DNA of 64,000 bases, from the NCBI GenBank assembly GCA_900088475.1, contig FLMG01000529.1:1-64000 (forward strand), given 5' to 3'. This document shows, one piece after another, positions 58,290 through 64,000 of this stretch. How positions within the stretch are numbered: position 1 is the first letter of the stretch; each line of letters starts with the position of its first letter. This DNA is from Hyphochytrium catenoides (lineage: Eukaryota; Sar; Hyphochytriomycetes; Hyphochytriales; Hyphochytriaceae). The translations under genes were made by a program, and so were the position numbers. Below the pieces are notes generated by a model that did not search any database, had not been told where the DNA came from, and saw only the letters and a program-made list of their open reading frames with translations.

Positions 58290-60503
58290 ATGCCCTTCAG
58301 AGTCGAAGATTCCAGTGGTTTCGGCTTTATCGAGATAGATCGCGGGAATCAAGATGACACAGTCGTGGCTTCAAAGTGGCAGAAGACATTTCAAGACGAG
58401 CAGGGGAGTGGGGATGAAGGCGAGGTTCCAGAATCTCAAGACAATGCTATTAGGAAAGAGCCTCCTAGACAGGAGCACTCCACTAACGTGTTTCAAATCT
58501 CAATAGTGGCGGGAGAGGTCTTAGACGAGGCCCAGCGAACAGTGCCCTGCGTTTATTATTGCCAATTTTGGGTTAATGGCAAGCGCCTGTGGAAGACCAA
58601 GGTAGTTAGTCGATTGAGTTTCGACTCTGCTGTGCTTCCTACTGTTCTGCCGTTGTCCTTGCTCTTCGTTTGTGTTAGCAGTTCAAAGTACCCCTCCCTA
58701 GCCGTCTATCTCGCCTTCCTAGACCCTTCCACATCACAGGGGTTTCTAACTGACAGCGCACCTGCTATGCTTTTCTCTCTTTGTCAACGTTCAACCTGTC
58801 GCAGCACGCGGCGGCTAAAAACATGACCCAGCCGGAATGGCATGAACACTTTGACATTTGCACCGCTCCTGGGCATGACGAAGTGAAGATTGCGATGTAC
58901 AGATATGAGGAGGACAAACCCATTCATCCGAGCCTACTGGGCTTAGTGACGGTATGTACATTATTTATGCAAGTCAAGTGTGTTGAAGGAGAAGGATTTG
59001 AAGTTTACGAGTCAGAGTGGATAAGGACCAATTTGTTCGAGTAGGTCATAGTTGACGGAAGTGGCAACTGTCATAAGGGAGCTTGTTTTACCACAGCGTT
59101 GCTGATAGAAGCGTGCATAGTTCTCTGTTAGGGACTGGTTGATCAGGATGAAGGGTGAGACATACGCACTGTTGCGTTCTCAGGATGTGATCACAGCGAA
59201 ACTACTTCTCAAGTTCCGCCTGAGGGACATTACATACAGCAGTACGTTGGGAGGCTTCACCATTAAATCGACGTGACTTCAGCTGAATCTCGCAACCTTA
59301 ATCTTCCTCTGAGAGTTTCCTTCCAAACATATGGTTGTGCTGACAAGCACTGTTTTCAAGGCTTTGGGTCGTAGTATTCATCCCATCCACTGCATTACCG
59401 GTTCGTCACTATACAAGCTCAACTTCAATCCTAACTGGGTGTAATCATTTCAGGCCTCAAAAGGAAAATGGTGTCGAAAGGCCGCGGTCGGTCACCTGAA
59501 CCCATCCAACAAGTACCTGCCCTGCGCAGTCCGGGGAAGAAGATGAATAGAAGACCCAAAGTGGAAGTTGTTCGGGCACTTGAAGCAGCAAAGATGAAGG
59601 AGGAAGAGAAGAGGAAAGAGGAGAAACGCAGGCTCAGAGCGCAAGCCCTGCATAACAAGTTAGCTACTAGGGTGACAGATTCGGCTCCGCATTACGCAGA
59701 GAGAGAAGCAGAGCGAAGACAGGCCGCTTGGCAGTCATCGGAAGTAAAGGAGGGGATCACGTCTTCGAGCCCTGACGCTTTGATAATACCGACAGGAGAA
59801 GTGAAAGGAAAAGTGACGGTGACGAGTGGACAGGATGACAGGTAAAACATCACATGCCAAGACGCGAACAGATGGTCATCATTTTTTCTCTCTACTTGAC
59901 AGACACGGAGTGGAGAAGCAGGAGAAGATGTTGCCACCTAAACAGCCCGTCTCCAAGCACCGAAATGTGGGGGCCGGGCACTGGAAAGATGTATGGAGCC
60001 TTTCTTAGGAAGACTGCACTTACTCCTTGTAGCTAAACCACATTTTTTTTGCCGTGTTTCGCTAGGACCATGTACCTGCTAAGAAAACCGCACCTACTAA
60101 GGTTCTAGGGGAGAGCGACTCTAACCATAGCCCGATGTCGACCAACTCGCACTTGCTTGAGTCGACCAAGTCGCACTTGCTTGAGAGTCAGCCACCACCA
60201 CCTCAGACTGAGCAAGGGGGAACTTTACGAGATGAGAGCAATGCCAAGCCTTTAACGGACAAACCAGTCCACAATTTCAGGGAGGTTGAATTCGTGCGTC
60301 AGCTAGTAAGTTACTGGTTACAGCAAGCGCTGTCAGCAGCTGTAGCAACGATAAGTGCGAGGCAGGCACCTGTACTACCCACATCCCCGGCGAGGCCTAT
60401 AAAGGTTAACGCACCCATTGAAATGGATGTAAGGCTTGACGTGGTGAGGGAGCTAGCTCGGACGCTGGTGAGCCAAATGTTAGCTCCACGGACAACGCCT
60501 TAG
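58290..60503 (+). CDS. C2-like domain protein with a charged C-terminus (possibly the 3' part of the upstream gene)
   Basis: Exon 58290-58600 reads VEDSSGFGFIEIDRGNQDDT and then FQISIVAGEVLDEAQRTVPC with CQFWVNGKRLWKTK. The next exon (58785-58950) has PEWHEHFDICTAPGHDEVKI and SLLGLVT. Together these have the C2 pattern of a strand, WVNGKxLWKT, W-x-E-x-F and VKIxMY. C2 domains bind membranes or proteins. The following exons encode a basic coil (VEVVRALEAAKMKEEEKRKE), then KKTAPTKVLGESDSNHS, a tandem STNSHLLE/STKSHLLE repeat, and an end FREVEFVRQLVSYWLQQALS to TAG-terminated LAPRTTP at 60503. Exon joins at 58100-58290 are uncertain; this may be one gene with the region before. A ciliary protein of the C2CD3/Talpid type is a speculative idea. 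Confidence 0.45.
60138..60185. repeat. 24-bp tandem duplication, two copies, in frame
   Basis: Copies 60138-60161 and 60162-60185 differ at one base. They encode STNSHLLE and STKSHLLE in the C-terminal region of the C2-like gene, so the duplication is a coding minisatellite. Confidence 0.9.
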
Positions 60504-60777
60504 ACACTTGTAGAAATGTTCAAATGCGTGTATGTTTTGTGACATATCAGGTATGCTAATGTACATCATGCAACTGCTTTAGTTAACCGTACAGACAACA
60601 GCATCGTGGAATCTCGGCCTACTCTTATATCGATGGCTGTTGACTCAATAATGGTGAAGTCAAACGTCTAGAGAGCTCGATTCACTCTTCTGGGGGCGGG
60701 GTAGGGGGCAAGCTTGAACTCAAGGCATCGGCCGCCTCTGCAATTTAAGGGAATTTCCGGGTTCAGCAAGGTCCTAA

Positions 60778-61656
60778 TTATAACAGAATCTTTGATGTCT
60801 CCTTACCTTTCTCCTTCGCTAGTATGGTTGGGTTGACCCAAGTCTTATTTCTTGAATGAGCCAAACTGCGAGCTGATTGTGGGCGCTGGCTAGGAAGTGC
60901 GCTCTCTATACCCTTCTTGGCATCTCCTGTCGCTGACCCCTCGTCTCTAACCCAGGTTCTATGGCGGAAGGATGCCTTGGGCCGAGGGTGATGGGAAGCT
61001 ATAGGTTCATGATATAGGTGTGGGTACTGTCCGCCTGAGCTATACACAGCTGGCGTTCCATAGTATGGACCATACATCCAGCCGTAGTTGACATCCTGTG
61101 GAATCAGACGCTGCCTCTTGAAACCTTCACCCCATTGATACATGTTGGCTTCTTCCTCTTCTTCCAACCGCCTCTGTTCTTCGTTCACAGGAGGTCCGAC
61201 TCTTGAAGTTATTGGAGCTCTCTGGGGACAACGAAAGCTGTGTGGTGAGACAGTGGCTGACTGCACCTCTAAAACATGACGTTACCTCTTCGGGTGCCTG
61301 CCGTTTGTAACCTTTGAGTAGAGATTCTTCGTCCACGATCCCATCATTTTCTGCGATTATCTCGTCCTCGCCTTGTGTTCGTTTAGATTCTGCAAGTAGA
61401 TAATCTGCAAGCTCGTGAGAGTGTTCCTGGCCAACAACCTCGACCAGATCGTCTGCAAGTCGGCTCGCGGTACTACTGGACTCCAACAGTTCCGCAACCT
61501 TGGTCTGTATGCAAAATTAGCCCGAACTGTCAAGGATACGCAGACAGGATGTTCACATACCACCTTAGCATCGCTCGCTTCTCCCGTCAGCTCCTGGAGC
61601 CTCGTCTTGATGACGCGGGAGAGTCCAGATTCGCACTTGTGATCGTCCTTGGTCAT
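60778..61656 (-). CDS. unknown protein with a helical N-domain and repeated KTWV/RTWV motifs
   Basis: Start MTKDDHKCESGLSRVIKTRL (61656). A helical N-domain of ~80 residues (LQELTGEASDAK, VAELLESSSTASRLADDLVE, VVGQEHSHELADYLLAES) has the size and character of the PWI-like folds found in ZC3H14 or RBM26-type RNA proteins. Two introns (near 61490-61560 and 61210-61290) keep the frame. The C-terminal exon is Tyr/Pro-rich (YGWMYGPYYGTPAVYSSGGQ) and carries FRHRTWVRDE and RNKTWVNP. Such short basic-TWV motifs occur in some RNA-processing proteins. The function is not identified. Confidence 0.5.
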
Positions 61657-62467
61657 GTCGATAGCTAGAGAGATTCGCTACCCTCTAACGAGAGCAGTAT
61701 GAGAGCACAGTGTTCTTGGCCCTTCCCAAGTTCGCCGCGACTTCCTTCGTCCCGCATTCCTGGCAGGCCCGGGTCCTAACTTTCTTATCTATGGGTCTTG
61801 CTGATCGACAACTCCGCCATGCAGGCTGCTATGTCCCCTCATCAAGCGCTCAACAACCATCTCGCTCTTCTGAGGATGCTCATCAATGCAGGACACTCTC
61901 CCTCCTTCGTTGATGTCAACTCGAGTTCTTCTGCGCTTGACTGTTCGCATTTGCACCCAACCACAGCCAAGATATGGGGTGTTCGCACTTCACACCTTCC
62001 AACCATAGGGACACCCAGACGTCGTCCAGGTTTGTCGGAGACTGAAGAGGGACTAGGCTCGGATTAATCTCTCGCTGATTCTATGACTTTGATCTCTAGT
62101 GTTAAGTTATGAAAAGGTGTGTGTTATGTCTGACAGCACTTGTGGATCCTTTACAAATAGGACCGTGATGGAAACCGAGAGCTCTCTCATCAACATTGTG
62201 AAGAACGATGGGAGTTGAGTTGATTGTTGACGGTTGGGACGATCTCCCAATTGTACTGACCCGATAGCAGATCTCTACAGAAGCAAGCCACGTCGTCGGC
62301 TGCTGCCTGGCTTCTTTTGGCTCGGCAGCGTCTAGGGGCCCAGCAGCACCTCGCCAAGTCCGGTAGTGTTTGAGGCCCTTTCCATCCGTGTCGTTCTGAC
62401 ATACGGATCACCATTCTGTCTACCTCTACAAAAAGACGTGGTGGCACTGCCAGAGTAGCGAAGCACC
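61657..62467. other. shared 5' region of divergent genes
   Basis: Lies between the start codons of the gene at 60778-61656 (-) and the TM9SF gene (+). A + frame at 61798-62067 (89 codons) and a minus frame at 62190-62447 are open but resemble no family. Confidence 0.4.
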
Positions 62468-64000
62468 ATGACTTGGAGAAGCTATTGCAGGGCTGTCGGG
62501 TTCTTGGGACTCTGCCTTCTACTGAACCTTGTCATGGTGTCTGTCATGGCTGACGACCCGGTGTCTTACAAGAAGGGAGATGAAGTAGCTGTTTTCGCTA
62601 ACATCGTAAGTCCTCTTCACCCTATCAGGCAACACGGTACTCATGTTAGAATGTACACTCCAGGTCGGTCCCATGTACAATCCGACGGAAACCTATCGGT
62701 ACTACGATCTACCCTTTTGTCCACCTGAGGAGATGATTAGTGATGAGCATGCCCTTGGAGAGCTTCTCACTGGATCTCGAAAGGTTTGGGTCCAACAAAG
62801 CTTCTCAGATCTTGGGCAATAGGCCGGCAGGGTGCCTTCCTTTCACCAACGGCCGAACTGCTGCCGTTTTCTTGACTCTGCGGTTCTTTACATCCTTACA
62901 CGCCCTTTTGCTGCCCTCCAGGTGAAGTCAAGGTATCATCTTCGTTACCTCATACCCAAGGAATTGGACTCCCTTTGTCAGAAGCAGCTTTCCGAAGAGG
63001 AGTTAGAAAAGTTCGCTGACGCACTGCGCCGCCAGTTTTACTTTGAACTCTTCGTCGATGAGCTCCCTTTGAGGGCGCCTCTTGGGGTTGCCGACAGGAA
63101 TTTAATCCAGTTCTTGGGCAAGAAGAAGAAGAATGAAAAGCTTGAAATCTATACACATCTGAACTTCCATATCGGGTATAACCAGGATAAGGTCGTTTTC
63201 GCAAACGTCAGCAGTGACCCTGGGCGCACCTACTTGCTAAGTAAGGAGAACTTGAAGAACTCTATTGACTTCACATACTCGGTAATGTGGAGCCCAAGTG
63301 AGCTTCAATGGGAGGATAGGATGGTTGCATACAACCAGGTAACAACAAACGTCCCACCTAGCAGTCGATCCTAGGGCTTGGCTCTCAGCGTTTCCCTCTG
63401 CCATCGGGACTCTGCGTCTTTCCGATCCCATCCTCGTACAGGGTCGGCTGATCGCCTCGAATTCAGAGATTCGGTGGCTGTCGGTAGTGAATGCCTTTAT
63501 TCTCGTCATGCTACTCACCCTGTTCCTAGCAGTTATTATGGTCAGGATTCTCAAGAACGACTTTGCTCGGTAAGTCCAGGGTCGCTTTAGCTTAAGCTGC
63601 CACCTTGAGCACCTTAGTTTATTTTTTTGACCTTTCTCCTCCCTTCTCACCTGCTTCTTCCAACGTCACACAGATTGGTTTCCTTTCTTTTTAGAATCGT
63701 CTCGTTTGCTCCTGTCCGTGCCATTCTGTCATTCCACCGTCGCCTTCTACATCTACTTATAGCTTCACCTTTCTTCGTTTGGTAGTAGTCACCCGGTCCC
63801 AGAAATCTCGTTTGCATCTTGGTTACGCAATCTCATGAACCTAAGATCCATCCCGCGTAACTCTTTACTTTTAGGTATATGGATCGCACAGATGACGATC
63901 TGGATAAAGACGAGTCTGGGTGGAAGTTGGTCCACGGTGACGTCTTCAGAATGCCTCCGAATCTCAACCTCTTTGCGGCTATGATTGGCACAGGAGCTCA
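62468..64000 (+). CDS. TM9SF nonaspanin (transmembrane 9 superfamily), 3' end beyond window
   Basis: An endosome/Golgi multi-pass protein linked to sorting and membrane trafficking. MTWRSYCRAVGFLGLCLLLN and a hydrophobic core form a signal peptide (62468-62545). Then come YKKGDEVAVFANIV; GPMYNPTETYRYYDLPFCPP across an intron (62607-62661); the luminal domain exon from VKSRYHLRYLIPKELDSLC (62921 on) with ELFVDELPLRAPLG, THLNFHIGYNQDKV and NLKNSIDFTYSVMWSPSELQ; a membrane exon with EIRWLSVVNAFILVMLLTLF and VRILKNDFAR (63440-63569); and YMDRTDDDLDKDESGWKLVH followed by GDVFRMPPNLNLFAAMIGTG at the window edge. ETYRYYDLPFC and GWKLVHGDVFR are family signatures. The remaining transmembrane helices lie outside the window. 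Confidence 0.93.

Noticed and set aside
1-64000. CRISPR arrays, bacterial operons, phage or prokaryotic defence systems
   Set aside because: No spaced repeat arrays, Shine-Dalgarno-led operons or phage genes. All recognisable genes are intron-bearing and eukaryotic.

Overview
This window is nuclear DNA of a unicellular eukaryote that appears to build motile flagella. Nearly every recognisable gene is split by short GT-AG introns, many about 55-130 nt long. Genes lie on both strands and neighbours are often only tens to hundreds of bases apart. Kintoun (DNAAF2) is a dynein pre-assembly factor and implies motile cilia. A fused PP2A scaffold, an EF-hand/LRR protein and decayed Ty1/copia DNA also point to a protist. 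I cannot assign the lineage from sequence alone. An alveolate such as a perkinsid or chromerid, or another flagellated alga or protist, would fit.

Layout. 1-6.2 kb: two partial 3' ends on +, then a minus-strand TPR protein and a four-CBS-domain protein. 7.5-10.7 kb: threonyl-tRNA synthetase (-). 12.1-16.2 kb: a PP2A A-subunit (PR65) HEAT scaffold carrying two UBA-like domains and a PDZ domain (+), the most unusual protein here. 16.7-22.3 kb: ribosomal protein uL29/L35 (-), SEC61 gamma (+), 3-hydroxyisobutyryl-CoA hydrolase (-) and an HMG-box protein (-). 22.7-27.6 kb is gene-poor and holds a degraded copia element with an inverted reverse-transcriptase fragment. 27.6-28.2 kb: a small coiled protein with an RVxF-type PP1-docking motif (+). 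29.7-35.4 kb: one gene joining EF-hands, a coiled coil and a long LRR array (+). 36.1-38.8 kb: DNAAF2/Kintoun (-). 39.0-42.2 kb: unknown genes. 42.6-43.7 kb: a TMEM223-like mitochondrial protein (-). 44.8-48.6 kb: a CLC chloride channel (+). 48.6-50.8 kb: a DEAD-box helicase with a probable mitochondrial presequence (-). 51.6-52.7 kb: a coiled-coil protein (+). 53.5-60.5 kb: one or two large unknown genes, one with a C2-like domain (+). 60.8-61.7 kb: an unknown gene (-). 62.5-64 kb: a TM9SF nonaspanin cut by the window end (+).

Most genes are unrelated housekeeping functions: translation, secretion, valine catabolism and mitochondria. There is no operon or defence-island logic. Recurring themes are calcium/phosphatase signalling (EF-hand-LRR, PP2A-PDZ-UBA, PP1-docking protein) and possible pyrimidine-rich tracts upstream of several genes. 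Two assembly gaps (runs of N) fall inside genes.
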